The position numbers and the translations under genes are program-made. Under the pieces are notes generated by a model that was given only the letters and a program-made list of their open reading frames with translations, searched no databases and was not told the DNA's origin. From Paenibacillus paeoniae (GTDB taxonomy: Bacteria > Bacillota > Bacilli > Paenibacillales > Paenibacillaceae): DNA of 64,000 nucleotides. Below are positions 45,179 to 54,681 of the stretch, in pieces (positions within the stretch are counted from its first letter, which is position 1; each line of letters begins with the position of its first letter). The stretch lies in NCBI RefSeq assembly GCF_003388735.1, contig NZ_QUBQ01000004.1:372001-436000 (forward strand). The letters are read 5' to 3'.

Positions 45179-45800
45179 TTTTTAAGCCATCATGTATGAA
45201 TGTTTCGTAAACGGGCATTCTAAGATTCGACGGTGGAAGAGAGGTGTGGTTCCATTGGACCATTCGGTACAAGGTACTCAAGCGTATTTCTTTTCATCCA
45301 CTTCAGCATAGAAGCGAGGGGTTGTGCTAAAGACTACGGTCTGTAACACACACATTTCGAGCCTATAACCAAGCGACCGCATAAGCGCAGCTTGATTATA
45401 TGTGCTCATAAGGATTCATGAAGCGTTTGCTGATTAACTCCGATGAGGAATGTTGATCTCCAACGTTTCAAGCTAATAAGTGTGAATTGATACTCGTAAC
45501 CAATCCAGCTCACCGTCAGGAAGAGGACCCGCAAGGGTCCTCTTTTCTTGCTGTTGTGTGGTACCTTATGTGTAGTCTGGGGTTTAGTAAGCTACTGTGA
45601 GATAAAATTTGCATAATTTCCAATTAGACTCCAAAAGAATCGCCCTCCCTCCTTTTGTAAACCATAAATCAAGCGTTTCGGAGCCTAGTGCTGGCCGGAA
45701 ACCGTCTATCCATAAATGAAAGGTGAGGAAAAGTCGTGATGAACGATTTTAATTAAAGCGATTTGAGTGCAATGGCTTGGACTAGGACCGCTAACAAAAA
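45179..45800. other. Gene-free stretch with terminator; possible small RNA
   Basis: Over 600 bp with no convincing frame. A perfect stem AGAGGACCC-GCAA-GGGTCCTCT with TTTTC lies at 45522-45546 on the plus strand, far from yjzC (about 345 nt). That would terminate either a long yjzC 3' UTR or an independent RNA. The rest has no obvious known RNA family I can recognise. Confidence 0.4.
45522..45546 (+). terminator. Intrinsic terminator
   Basis: AGAGGACCC, GCAA loop, GGGTCCTCT, then TTTTC. 9-bp perfect stem. Confidence 0.8.
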
Positions 45801-45823
45801 AGAGAGCTCATGATGAGCCCTCT
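45801..45823 (-). terminator. Terminator of the WG-repeat gene
   Basis: AGAGAGCTC and GAGCCCTCT form a stem with one mismatch; on the minus strand TTTTTTG follows, 11 bp after the stop. Confidence 0.75.
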
Positions 45824-45833
45824 TTCTTTACGA

Positions 45834-47624
45834 TTACTCGTTGCTATAGTCGTGTTTCGTATCCATGACAATCATTTTTTTGTCCCCGTCATAGGTAACC
45901 GCAAAGTTAAAAGCTTGGCCGATATCTCTGAGCTTAAAGTAGTTATTGCCATTAATTTTATAAGCCGTCAGCTCCACTTGGCTTCCATTCAAATAAACGT
46001 TGGACATGGTCGCCCATGCGTCGACATGCCCACTCTTGCCTGTTGCGGCAAGTTCGCCCCCAACCGGTGTATAGCTCTTGCCCGCTTCCAACTGTATGGA
46101 GTCTGTCTTCGAATCATACGTTACTTCGAACCGCTTGCTCGTTCCGCCAAGCGCCATACCAAGGTCACGCAGTTTGAAGTAATTGTTTCCATTAATAGAG
46201 TACGCTTCAAAGGCGACTTCCTTCCCATCTACCACAACCTTGGCTGATGTAGGCTTGGCTGTTTCTGCGGTTTTGGGTTTGCCGATATAACCCCACTTGC
46301 CTTTGACCTTGATTGCTCCCAATCCTTCTCCGAAGTGCCATGCATTCTCAAAACCATTCTTATACACTTCTTGTCCTTTAGCATTTACGAAGTTATAGGT
46401 CTTCCCGTTAAATACAAGCAGATACCCATCCTGGAATTCGCCCATCTGCTGCCACTGTTCATCAAGCGCTTCATACTTAATGGGAACGATAACCTTGCCT
46501 TTCGGATCGATCATTCCCCACTTCCCCTTCTTCATTACCCATGCAAGTCCGTTTTCGAAAGGAAGCGCGTAATCATAACTATGCGGGACTACCGTCTGTC
46601 CCTTCTTATTGATATAACCCCATGCCCCATCTTTGTTCCCAACAGCAGCCAACCCTTCCTGAAAGTCTTGAATCTCTGAGTAAGAGGTTAGGCTTACCAC
46701 TTCTTTACCCGTTTGATCCAAGAAACCCCATGTCGGTGACTTATTTTCATTTAACAAGCTAGCCGCGATCATACCTTCCTTGTATGACCCGACCACCAAT
46801 GATGGCGAACCATCATACTTCGACATAACAGGCATTTCCTTGCCCTTCTCATCAAGCAAAAAGCGCTCGTACTTGTCGTTTATGACAATAGCTTTGCCGT
46901 CGCTGAACATGTTAATTTGATCAATCATATAATCACGCCACTGGAACGGCAGTGGTGTCTCATAGGTTGGCTTAATGATTACCTTACCGTCATACGAGTA
47001 AAAAGCCCACTTCCCACTCTCGTCCATCAGCCATACATAATCAGAGTAGATATAGGGATCAGTGTATAATAGCGGATCTACGTAATCCATATAGGTCTCT
47101 GCTGTTACCTTGCCGTTTTTATCTATAAATACAATGCCTTTATTCTCTGTCAGCGCCAGTGCATACCCCTTATAAAAGTTGGATACATCTACATATTGAA
47201 AGTCGATGACTGTCTTGCCTTCTTTATTAATAAAGCCCCAGTAGTCGCCATCAGAAACGGCTGCAAGCCCCTCTACAAAGTCACCTGGCTGCTCTGGGAA
47301 CTGCAGCTTAATGACCTCTTTTCCGCTCAGATCGATATATCCCCACTTGCCGTTTTTATAGACATCTGCAAGTCCTTCGTTAAAGCTAAGTGAGCTGTTC
47401 TCATATTGCGGTTTGACCAAATATGTTCCCTTCCGATCAATCAGTCCCCATTTGCCGTCAACCTCTACAAATGCAACTCCATCCTTGAAGGTTGTAATAT
47501 CATCATACTGTGGTTGGATGATCCATTCTGCACCAATTTGATTAGCAGACGCTGTTACTGCTGCAGGAAATATCATGGTGATTAGCAGACTAATAGACAG
47601 CAGTATTTTGACCATATGTTTCAT
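45834..47624 (-). CDS. Secreted WG-repeat protein with C-terminal stalk domain
   Basis: 596 aa from the ATG at 47624 (AAGGGA upstream); the longer open frame reads through the tRNA and is rejected. Signal peptide (MVKILLSISLLITMIFPAAV). About ten WG repeats (W-G-x-I/Y with alternating strands): GKWGLIDRKGTYLVKPQYEN, KWGYIDLSGKEVIK, YWGFINKEGKTVID, WGFLDQTGKEVV, AWGYINKKGQTVVP, KWGMIDPKGKVIVP and KWGYIGKP. The C-terminal roughly 130 residues are two copper-amine-oxidase-N-like modules (INGNNYFKLRDLGMALGGTS and INGNNYFKLRDIGQAFNFAV). An exported protein, possibly a surface adhesin; role not known. Confidence 0.82.
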   Translation of the reverse strand: MKHMVKILLSISLLITMIFPAAVTASANQIGAEWIIQPQYDDITTFKDGVAFVEVDGKWGLIDRKGTYLVKPQYENSSLSFNEGLADVYKNGKWGYIDLSGKEVIKLQFPEQPGDFVEGLAAVSDGDYWGFINKEGKTVIDFQYVDVSNFYKGYALALTENKGIVFIDKNGKVTAETYMDYVDPLLYTDPYIYSDYVWLMDESGKWAFYSYDGKVIIKPTYETPLPFQWRDYMIDQINMFSDGKAIVINDKYERFLLDEKGKEMPVMSKYDGSPSLVVGSYKEGMIAASLLNENKSPTWGFLDQTGKEVVSLTSYSEIQDFQEGLAAVGNKDGAWGYINKKGQTVVPHSYDYALPFENGLAWVMKKGKWGMIDPKGKVIVPIKYEALDEQWQQMGEFQDGYLLVFNGKTYNFVNAKGQEVYKNGFENAWHFGEGLGAIKVKGKWGYIGKPKTAETAKPTSAKVVVDGKEVAFEAYSINGNNYFKLRDLGMALGGTSKRFEVTYDSKTDSIQLEAGKSYTPVGGELAATGKSGHVDAWATMSNVYLNGSQVELTAYKINGNNYFKLRDIGQAFNFAVTYDGDKKMIVMDTKHDYSNE

Positions 47625-47720
47625 TTTTCCCAATCCCTTCACGAGTTCAATAACTGTACAAACTAATGATTCTCCTTGCCCTCCTCCAACTCCTTCTTCC
47701 TCCAAAAAATCAACAAAAAA

Positions 47721-47742
47721 AGCGACCTCCGATGAGATCGCT
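47721..47742 (-). terminator. Terminator of tRNA-Ser
   Basis: AGCGAC and GATCGCT pair with one mismatch; on the minus strand TTTTTTTG follows. It ends the tRNA transcript and lies upstream of the WG-repeat gene start. Confidence 0.75.
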
Positions 47743-47759
47743 GTTCGTTTAAAATATAA

Positions 47760-47850
47760 TGGCGGAGAAGGTGGGATTCGAACCCACGCACGCTTTGACA
47801 CGCCTAGCTGATTTCGAGTCAGCCCCCTTGGGCCTCTTGGGTACCTCTCC
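47760..47850 (-). tRNA. tRNA-Ser (anticodon CGA)
   Basis: 91 nt on the minus strand from GGAGAGG to an encoded CCA. Long variable arm, T-loop GGTTCGAATCC, and anticodon stem-loop CTGACTCGAAATCAG. The 7-base loop CTCGAAA gives anticodon CGA (reads UCG). Acceptor pairing GGAGAGG with CTTCTCC, one G-T. Confidence 0.93.
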
Positions 47851-47919
47851 GCATGTAATAAATAATATATCACACAACGTGTCTCTCCGCAAGCACCTTT
47901 TTTCCATGAATGAAACAGA

Positions 47920-47935
47920 TATTTCACGTGGAACA
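47920..47935. other. parS-like site near tRNA-Ser
   Basis: Minus strand TGTTCCACGTGAAATA differs from the parS consensus TGTTNCACGTGAAACA at one position (T for C near the end). It lies just past the yyzM stop, on the distal side of parAB. Could be a functional outlying parS or chance. Confidence 0.5.
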
Positions 47936-47943
47936 GTCACTCG

Positions 47944-48162
47944 CTATTGCTCGCTTTGTCCCTCTTCACTAGCCTTTGAGCGAAGCACTTTTTTCATATT
48001 TTTCTCGAACTTCATTCTCGGTATGAGGACGCTATGCTTGCATCCTACGCACTTGATGCGGATATCCATGCCCATGCGGATGATCTCCATCTCATTCGTA
48101 CCGCAAGGATGCTGCTTCTTCATCTGAACGATATCGCCAAGCTCGAAATGCTTCCGTTCCAT
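47944..48162 (-). CDS. yyzM: DUF951 small protein
   Basis: 72 aa. FELGDIVQMKKQHPCGTNEM and IRIKCVGCKHSVLIPRMKFE fit the DUF951 pattern with a CxxC knuckle. Located 2 bases after the mscS stop. Possibly a zinc ribbon; function unknown. Confidence 0.85.
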   Translation of the reverse strand: MERKHFELGDIVQMKKQHPCGTNEMEIIRMGMDIRIKCVGCKHSVLIPRMKFEKNMKKVLRSKASEEGQSEQ

Positions 48163-48164
48163 CC

Positions 48165-49019
48165 TTACCCCTCCTCATAAGTACGCTGATAAGTGACCAT
48201 GCGCGGATACGGTACTTCTATGCCGTTGCGATCCAGCGCATCCTTGATCTCCTTATTCATCACCCGTGCAACCATATGATGCGTATTCGGCTTGCATTCT
48301 CCCGTCACCCGGATCGTAACCGATGTAGCTGACATCAGCTGTACGCCCAGCACTTCTGGTCTCTTCACCAGGTTCTCATGCTTTAGCTGGTTCATTGTCT
48401 CGGATATGATGCTTAGCGCTCTATCCACATGCGCTTCATAGGCAACCAGCACATCGACTACAGCAAGCGTATTATTGACGGAGAAATTCGTCACTTCATT
48501 GATCATACCGTTCGGGATCATATGCACTTCGCCGGTCCAGCTCAAGATCTTTGTCGTCCGCAAGCCGATCACCTCCACCGTGCCCTTGAACGTTCCTGTC
48601 TGAATGACATCACCCACCGCAAATTGATCCTCTAGAATGATAAAGAACCCCGTCAATATATCCTTCACCAGACTCTGTGCGCCAAAACCGATGGCAATGC
48701 CCACTACACCTGCACCTGCCAGCAACGGCCCCAGGTTAATGCCTACTTCCGATAGCAGCAGCATAAATAAGATAAAATACATGATATACGTAACCACGTT
48801 TTTAACGAGCTTGCCTACCGTCGTCATACGACGCGCCTGGCTTGGTGGATGCTTGCTGGCACGCTCCAGCACAATACGATCCAGCGATTTATGTAAGACC
48901 CACATAATGAGCTTGCTAATCACGACTATTAACACAATACGTATGGCGGTTATTCCGAGATCCTCCCACGTATTGCTGTTAGTGAGCGTATCCATCAAGC
49001 TCTTATACCAGTTATTCAT
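48165..49019 (-). CDS. Small-conductance mechanosensitive channel (MscS family)
   Basis: 284 aa. Three N-terminal helices, including TM3 with LAGAGVVGIAIGFGAQSLVK, then a beta domain (FAVGDVIQTGTFKGTVEVIG) and PNGMINEVTNFSVNN. Releases solutes upon hypo-osmotic shock. It overlaps no gene; yyzM follows directly, suggesting co-transcription. Confidence 0.92.
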   Translation of the reverse strand: MNNWYKSLMDTLTNSNTWEDLGITAIRIVLIVVISKLIMWVLHKSLDRIVLERASKHPPSQARRMTTVGKLVKNVVTYIMYFILFMLLLSEVGINLGPLLAGAGVVGIAIGFGAQSLVKDILTGFFIILEDQFAVGDVIQTGTFKGTVEVIGLRTTKILSWTGEVHMIPNGMINEVTNFSVNNTLAVVDVLVAYEAHVDRALSIISETMNQLKHENLVKRPEVLGVQLMSATSVTIRVTGECKPNTHHMVARVMNKEIKDALDRNGIEVPYPRMVTYQRTYEEG

Positions 49020-49061
49020 TATTCATCATCTCCATACATCCGCAATGGACGGATAACCTGC

Positions 49062-49301
49062 TTATAGCTCTAGTTGCTCATAACCTGCTTCAATCGGTTT
49101 GAAGATGCCCCTAATTTCAACATGCTCGCTTTCAATAACCTCTTTCACCCTGCTTAGATCCTCTTCAGGGAAGTGGATCGACAACGCACAACCGGCCGTT
49201 ATCTCCTTCGGTGTCGGACATATATCGATCTCGACTTCCGCATATTCAAGCAGCATCTCAGCGCGAAGCGCTTGCTGCGTAGAATCAAATGCGATCAGCA
49301 T
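49062..49301 (-). CDS. DUF3343 protein
   Basis: 79 aa. MLIAFDSTQQALRAEMLLEY then ICPTPKEITAGCALSIHFPE is typical of the DUF3343 family, which often accompanies sulfur-carrier (TusA-like) proteins. Here it is 43 bp upstream of mscS. Function unclear. Confidence 0.8.
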   Translation of the reverse strand: MLIAFDSTQQALRAEMLLEYAEVEIDICPTPKEITAGCALSIHFPEEDLSRVKEVIESEHVEIRGIFKPIEAGYEQLEL

Positions 49302-49407
49302 ATGGCCCCTCCCCCTTCTTCATTCTTAATTCCATGATCTCGCGACGTATAAAATGGTTGTCCTATCCATATACTAGTATCATATAAGCGTTTATGGGAG
49401 GGATTCT

Positions 49408-50016
49408 ATGAAACTACCATTTATGAAGGATACCCCTTTTAAGGTGCCCTATACGACCGCAAATATCGTTGGTATGCTGGTAAACCGTCTTTCAGGCTTC
49501 CTGGAAGGTCTCCCCTCCAATCGTCCAATCGTCATTGTCTGTATTGGCACAGACCGTTCTACAGGAGACGCGCTGGGACCTCTGATTGGCACCTCTTTGT
49601 TGAAGTACCGCAGCCCCAACTTTCATCTATTTGGCACGCTAGAAGATCCTGTACATGCTATGAATCTAGAGGATACACTCATCGAGATCAATCGTAAGTT
49701 CGATAAGCCTTTCATTATTGGCATCGATGCATGCCTGGGTCAAGTAGCAAGCGTCGGCTGCATTCAAATCGGCGAAGGCCCTGTTCGTCCAGGAGCTGGC
49801 GTCAACAAAGACCTTCCTCCTGTCGGTGATATTCACGTGACCGGTATTGTGAATGTAGGCGGGTTTATGGAATACTTCGTCCTACAGAATACTAGACTTT
49901 ACTTAGTGATGAGAATGTCCGATATCATTGCTACCAGTCTTTTCACCGCGATTGCCAATCATCTTCATATCTCGTCTTCTGTACGCGACCAGACTGCCGC
50001 AGCTGATTTAACATAA
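49408..50016 (+). CDS. yyaC: Sporulation protein YyaC
   Basis: 202 aa. IVIVCIGTDRSTGDALGPLI then IGIDACLGQVASVGCIQIGE matches YyaC/GPR-like (spore protease-related) proteins. The protease-type Asp in GDALGP and DACLG is conserved. In Bacillus it is expressed during sporulation. Alone on the plus strand, divergent from DUF3343. Confidence 0.9.
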   Translation: MKLPFMKDTPFKVPYTTANIVGMLVNRLSGFLEGLPSNRPIVIVCIGTDRSTGDALGPLIGTSLLKYRSPNFHLFGTLEDPVHAMNLEDTLIEINRKFDKPFIIGIDACLGQVASVGCIQIGEGPVRPGAGVNKDLPPVGDIHVTGIVNVGGFMEYFVLQNTRLYLVMRMSDIIATSLFTAIANHLHISSSVRDQTAAADLT

Positions 50017-50034
50017 GCAACTTGTTGATCTGGT

Positions 50035-50517
50035 TTACTTCGCTTCCTGAATCGCCTTGCGTTCTTCCGGCGTAAGCGGATATTTTGATTCGCCCTGCTC
50101 TACCGGCTTCGCATACACATACGTGCTGTCGCGACTATGCAACCCAGAGAATACTGCTCCATCCTTCTCTTCATTCACAATCGCAATGGAAAAGCTCAAA
50201 TCACTGCCTCCATCGGAAAATGCATTGTACCGATGAATGCCCAATTTTGTTTTCATCTGAGGCAGTACGGTTTGTACGTTTTTCAGCTCGCTTTGCAGTT
50301 GGTCGATGTATTGACGCTGCTCGTTCAGTTGATCTTTCAGACTGACAACAACCTCTTCAATATTCGTTACTCCCGTATCCTCCATCACAGCCAAGTATTG
50401 CTTCCGAAGCTTTTTTAGCCTTGACCCGAGCGCCAATACTCTGATGAATAACAATAGTACGATAAGCGTCAGCGCTGCTGTAATGATAAATATCGGATCC
50501 AAGTACCACTCATCCAT
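50035..50517 (-). CDS. DUF4446 membrane-associated protein
   Basis: 160 aa. One N-terminal membrane segment (PIFIITAALTLIVLLLFIRV), a coiled coil (VVSLKDQLNEQRQYIDQLQS), then HRYNAFSDGGSDLSFSIAIV and LHSRDSTYVYAKPVEQGESK, the DUF4446 signature. Function unknown. Confidence 0.85.
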   Translation of the reverse strand: MDEWYLDPIFIITAALTLIVLLLFIRVLALGSRLKKLRKQYLAVMEDTGVTNIEEVVVSLKDQLNEQRQYIDQLQSELKNVQTVLPQMKTKLGIHRYNAFSDGGSDLSFSIAIVNEEKDGAVFSGLHSRDSTYVYAKPVEQGESKYPLTPEERKAIQEAK

Positions 50518-50532
50518 GATTCATCCCATCCC

Positions 50533-51705
50533 CTATATCCCATATTGCTCTGTAATTTCCTTAATCGAGTGCAAGAACGTATCCACTTCGTCCGTTGTTG
50601 TATAAACCCCTACGCTTGCCCTAATCGCTCCAGTGTCGGATGTGCCTGCTGTTGCATGAGCCATCGGTGTACAATGGAAGCCGGCTCTTACCGCGATGTT
50701 ATAGTGCTGGTCCAATATAAACGATAATTCGGATGGGTCAATCCCCTCAACATTGAATGCTACAATGCCTGTTCTTTCTTCTCCAACACCTGGCCCCATC
50801 AACCGGACTGCATTCAGTCTGCTGAGGCCTTCCAGAAGCCTCTGTGACAGCCCCCACTCTCTCTCGTGAATACTTGCGACTGTTTCCTCCAGAACATGTC
50901 TGACGCCCATCTGAAGACCCGCTAAGCCCGGCGTATTCTGGGTACCTGCTTCATAGCGATCTGGACGCACATGCGGCTGATGCAAAGCTTCCGATTGACT
51001 CCCTGTTCCCCCATGCAGCAGCGGCTCAATCTCTATATTCGGAGCTATATACAGCCCTCCGGTGCCCTGTGGTCCGAGCAAGCCTTTATGTCCCGGGAAG
51101 GCCAGCATATCGATGCCCATCGCTTCTACATCAATAGGCAATATCCCTGCGCTCTGTGCCGCATCGACCAGCAGCTTAACTCCGTGCTTTCGTGCGATTT
51201 CGCCGATATCAGCAACCGGCATTATCGTTCCGAGTAGATTAGAACTATGATTCACTATAATGAGAGTCGTGTTCGACCGTATAGCAGCCTCCACAGTCTC
51301 TACCTTTAGTTTGCCCGTCAAGTCTGACTCGATGTAACTAACTTCAATCCCTATCGTCTGCTCCAAATAGTACAGGGGCCTTCGTACAGAATTATGTTCA
51401 ACCGTCGTCGCAATAACATGATCGCCTGGCTTTAACCAGCCTTTGATGGCCATATTAAGTGACATCGTCGTATTTGATGTAAATGCGATATCATTCGGAT
51501 TTTTAATATGAAATAACTTACCTAATTGCTTCCTTGTCTCAAACAATATCCGGCTCGCACGCACAGCCATGGCATGGCTGCCTCTGCCAGGATTCGCCGC
51601 ATCATGGAGCGTCGCCTGTACGACCGCATCCGTGACTTCAGGCGGCTTTGGCCAAGACGTAGCCGCATGGTCCAGATAGATGAATGGTTGTCCTTCTGTA
51701 TTCAT
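50533..51705 (-). CDS. Class V aminotransferase / cysteine-desulfurase-like enzyme
   Basis: 390 aa from the ATG at 51705 (AAGGAG 7 bases upstream). PLP enzyme: IYLDHAATSWPKPPEV start, VDAAQSAGILPIDVEAMGID, Lys in DMLAFPGHKGLLGPQGTG (the PLP Lys), and a C-terminal IAVRAGFHCTPMAH with the desulfurase Cys. Family TIGR01977-type (class V aminotransferase, EF2568 group). Could provide sulfur from cysteine; substrate not certain. Confidence 0.88.
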   Translation of the reverse strand: MNTEGQPFIYLDHAATSWPKPPEVTDAVVQATLHDAANPGRGSHAMAVRASRILFETRKQLGKLFHIKNPNDIAFTSNTTMSLNMAIKGWLKPGDHVIATTVEHNSVRRPLYYLEQTIGIEVSYIESDLTGKLKVETVEAAIRSNTTLIIVNHSSNLLGTIMPVADIGEIARKHGVKLLVDAAQSAGILPIDVEAMGIDMLAFPGHKGLLGPQGTGGLYIAPNIEIEPLLHGGTGSQSEALHQPHVRPDRYEAGTQNTPGLAGLQMGVRHVLEETVASIHEREWGLSQRLLEGLSRLNAVRLMGPGVGEERTGIVAFNVEGIDPSELSFILDQHYNIAVRAGFHCTPMAHATAGTSDTGAIRASVGVYTTTDEVDTFLHSIKEITEQYGI

Positions 51706-51821
51706 CCGATCGCTCCTTATCCCTTGAAATAACAATGGCATATCTTAGTTTAATCCTTCAATCGAAAGATTACAACTTGGATATGCCATTGTTCCCTTCA
51801 TTCAGTTGAACGGGTATTTAA

Positions 51822-52673
51822 TTAGGCCATGCGTTGCAGAAGCTCAAGCAATCGCTCTAGATCTTGCTTGTTGTAATACTGAATTTCAATCTTGCCTTTA
51901 TCTCTTTGTTGCTTGATCTTAACCGTTGTTTTGAACTGCTCACGCAAGTTCTCCTCAAGCGATTCAATATATGGATCTCTTTTCTTCTGCTTTTGTGCTT
52001 TTTGCTGAGGCGATTGTTTCGTATCCAGTTTTTGAATGGCATCCTCTAGTTCACGGACACTCCATCCGGAACTGACAGTCGATTCGGCCAAATCCTTTTG
52101 AATGGGTTGTTCTTTAATCCCGGCCAATGCTCTCGCATGCCCCATCGAAATTGTTCCACGTGAAACATATTCTTTAATCTCAGCAGGAAGCGACAACAGC
52201 CGAACGAAATTGGCAATGTGAGAACGAGACTTCCCTACCTTCAAGCTAAGCTCTTCTTGTGTGAGATTGAATTTATCCATCAAGGCTTGATAAGCAACCG
52301 CTACTTCCAGTGCATTAAGATCTTCGCGTTGCAAATTCTCGATCAATGCGATCTCCATCACTTGTTGATCAGAGAATGTACGTACTACAGCCGGAATGGT
52401 GGTGTTCCCGCAATACTGCGAAGCACGGAATCTCCGCTCACCTGCGATTATTTCGTAACCCTTCAGCACCGTACGGACGATAATCGGTTGAATTACACCA
52501 TGTTGTTTGATTGATTCCGCTAGTTCCTTGATCGAATCCTCATCAAAGGTTTTACGAGGCTGATACGGATTCGCTCGCAACTGATTAAGGGGAACCTCAA
52601 TGACTTTATCATCATCATTCACGGATAGCGATGGGATTAATGCATCAAGCCCTCTACCTAGCCGCTTGCTCAT
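51822..52673 (-). CDS. parB: Chromosome partitioning protein ParB (Spo0J)
   Basis: 283 aa. CTP-binding N-domain with VPLNQLRANPYQPRKTFDED, IIAGERRFRASQY; helix-turn-helix TQEELSLKVGKSRSHIANFV; C-terminal dimer region. It loads at parS as a sliding CTP clamp and recruits SMC to the origin. Carries a parS site inside its own gene (52152-52167). Overlaps parA by 20 bases. Confidence 0.97.
   Translation of the reverse strand: MSKRLGRGLDALIPSLSVNDDDKVIEVPLNQLRANPYQPRKTFDEDSIKELAESIKQHGVIQPIIVRTVLKGYEIIAGERRFRASQYCGNTTIPAVVRTFSDQQVMEIALIENLQREDLNALEVAVAYQALMDKFNLTQEELSLKVGKSRSHIANFVRLLSLPAEIKEYVSRGTISMGHARALAGIKEQPIQKDLAESTVSSGWSVRELEDAIQKLDTKQSPQQKAQKQKKRDPYIESLEENLREQFKTTVKIKQQRDKGKIEIQYYNKQDLERLLELLQRMA
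52152..52167. other. parS site inside parB
   Basis: TGTTCCACGTGAAACA, matches the parS consensus exactly (TGTTNCACGTGAAACA). Location inside the parB/spo0J gene is conserved in Bacillus. Confidence 0.92.
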
Positions 52674-53427
52674 ACATGATCACTTCCTTCGCAAGTTCAA
52701 GATAAACTTCTGCACCTTTTGACTTCGGATCGTATGTGATGATAGCTTGTCCATGAGATGGCGCCTCACTCAACCGTACATTGCGAGGGATGATCGTCTG
52801 GTACACCTTCTGTTGGAAATACTTTTTAACCTCTTCTATCACCTGAATGCCAAGGTTTGTTCTGGCATCAAGCATCGTCAGAAGAACACCTTCAATTTGC
52901 AAAGTTGTGTTCAAATGCTTCTGGACAAGTCGCACCGTATTCAACAATTGGCTTAAGCCCTCAAGAGCGTAATATTCACACTGAATCGGAATTAATACAG
53001 AATCTGCTGCAGTTAATGAATTGATCGTTAGGATTCCCAGGGACGGCGGACAATCGATCAAGACATAGTCGAATTCATGCTTCACCAAGTGAAGCGACTT
53101 TTTCAACCGTAACTCCCTAGATATAGTCGGAACCAATTCAATCTCCGCGCCGGCAAGCTGAATCGTAGCAGGTATGACGGTGAGTCCCGGCACGCTAGTT
53201 TCTACCATAGCATCCTTCGGATGAACATCATTGATCAGAATATCATAGATACAATTCGGTACATCCGCTTTATTAATGCCTAGTCCGCTCGTTGTATTGC
53301 CTTGAGGATCAATATCCACCAACAATACCCGTTTGCCCAACGAGGCAAGACAGGCCGCTAAGTTAACAGACGTTGTCGTCTTACCGACACCGCCCTTCTG
53401 ATTTGCAATTGCAATAATTTTGGACAC
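52654..53427 (-). CDS. parA: Chromosome partitioning ATPase ParA (Soj)
   Basis: 257 aa. Deviant Walker A AIANQKGGVGKTTTSVNLA, then VDIDPQGNTTSGLG and VLIDCPPSLGILTINSL. Binds DNA as an ATP dimer, drives ParB-parS segregation and, as Soj, controls DnaA. Co-transcribed with parB. Confidence 0.97.
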   Translation of the reverse strand: MSKIIAIANQKGGVGKTTTSVNLAACLASLGKRVLLVDIDPQGNTTSGLGINKADVPNCIYDILINDVHPKDAMVETSVPGLTVIPATIQLAGAEIELVPTISRELRLKKSLHLVKHEFDYVLIDCPPSLGILTINSLTAADSVLIPIQCEYYALEGLSQLLNTVRLVQKHLNTTLQIEGVLLTMLDARTNLGIQVIEEVKKYFQQKVYQTIIPRNVRLSEAPSHGQAIITYDPKSKGAEVYLELAKEVIMYEQAAR

Positions 53428-53530
53428 TTCTAACTCACCTCATGAGTGAAACTTTTGTACAAATGGCATCGCCGCCCTCATAGAAGGCGGCTAATAGTCG
53501 TCTGAATGTAGAATAAATATGAAAAAAAGC

Positions 53531-54349
53531 TTATCTCTTCGGAATTTGAATGACAATCTCGTAATGATCTTCGTGATCCTTCTCGTTAGTCTTAATCTGC
53601 AGACCAGAACCCGATACCATCTCAATCGATTGTCTAATCGTATTCAGTGCAAGACGCACATCCTTTGTGAAAGAGATGCGTTTTGTTTTCTTTGACTTGG
53701 CAGATTCCTTCAAGAAGGCAATTCGCACTTCTGTTTGCTTCACGTTAAGTTCCTTGGTTAATATCTCTTCCAGAACTTTGAGCTGAAGCTCTTCCGTATC
53801 TAAAGATAATAACGCTCTAGCATGCCGTTCTGTAATTTTTCTTTCCATTAGAGCAATCTTAATCGTCTCCGGTAACATGAGCAACCGAAGTTTATTGGCA
53901 ATTGTAGATTGGCTCTTGCCAAGACGTTGTGCTAAGCTTTCTTGCGTCAACTGATGAAGCTCGATTAGCTTCTGATAAGCAACCGCTTCCTCTACAGCCG
54001 TTAAACCTTCACGCTGCAAATTTTCAATAAGCGCAATAGAAGCAGTCTGAGAATCATTGAACTCACGGACAATAGCCGGAATTGTATCATGGCCCAGCTT
54101 TGTGACGGCGCGCCAACGTCTCTCCCCTGCTATGATCTCATATCGATTATTGCGGACACGAACAACAATAGGCTGAATAACGCCATGTGTCTTAATCGTC
54201 TGACACAGTTCGTCGATTCGCTCATCATCGAACACCGTACGAGGTTGAAATGGACTCGTATCGATGTCACCAATTGGGATTTGACGCACTTCTTCTTGCC
54301 CCGTACGTTGCTCGGACAACCCGAACAATCGAGAAAATTGTTCTTTCAT
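53531..54349 (-). CDS. noc: Nucleoid occlusion protein
   Basis: 272 aa from the ATG at 54349, preferred over the GTG at 54364 because the amphipathic start [14 protein letters not shown] fits the Noc membrane-targeting helix. ParB-like CTP domain ([12 protein letters not shown]) and [23 protein letters not shown]. It links Noc-binding sites to the membrane and blocks division over the nucleoid. Located between rsmG and parA, as in Bacillus. Confidence 0.92.
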   Translation of the reverse strand: MKEQFSRLFGLSEQRTGQEEVRQIPIGDIDTSPFQPRTVFDDERIDELCQTIKTHGVIQPIVVRVRNNRYEIIAGERRWRAVTKLGHDTIPAIVREFNDSQTASIALIENLQREGLTAVEEAVAYQKLIELHQLTQESLAQRLGKSQSTIANKLRLLMLPETIKIALMERKITERHARALLSLDTEELQLKVLEEILTKELNVKQTEVRIAFLKESAKSKKTKRISFTKDVRLALNTIRQSIEMVSGSGLQIKTNEKDHEDHYEIVIQIPKR

Positions 54350-54681
54350 ATCGATGACTACCACCCGACCCTGTAATAAATCCTAAGCTCTATACGTTTG
54401 ATGCGATGAGCAGAGCACATCTGAGACATCGTTACGTTGCTTTTATCTTTATAGCTTAGACTTCTTTCGAGGAGAAATATCCACTCAATACTTGAGAGGA
54501 GTTTTCGATATAACTTAAATTCGACTAGCTCCGTTTAATCTCCTGCTTGACAACATAAATGATTATGAAAATTACGATAAAACAACGCATATATTCCAAT
54601 TTTTCGTCACAAAAGAAACATGAATGTCGCTTGTAATCATACGATAGAGTTGTAGTAACGTTTCATTCTAAAAAAAAGGAA
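54350..54681. other. Intergenic region upstream of noc
   Basis: About 330 bp without a gene, AT-rich near 54550-54680. It must contain the noc promoter (transcript leftward). One TTGACA lies at 54547-54552 on the plus strand with no clear partner box. The only clear element is the parS/terminator at its right edge (54679-54700). Confidence 0.5.

Noticed and set aside
45179..45546. T-box or 6S RNA
   Set aside because: No T-box GGTGG sequence or known 6S pattern; only the terminator is clear.
47625..47927. N-terminal extension of the WG-repeat frame
   Set aside because: It passes through the tRNA-Ser gene and its terminator; the signal peptide starts at 47624.
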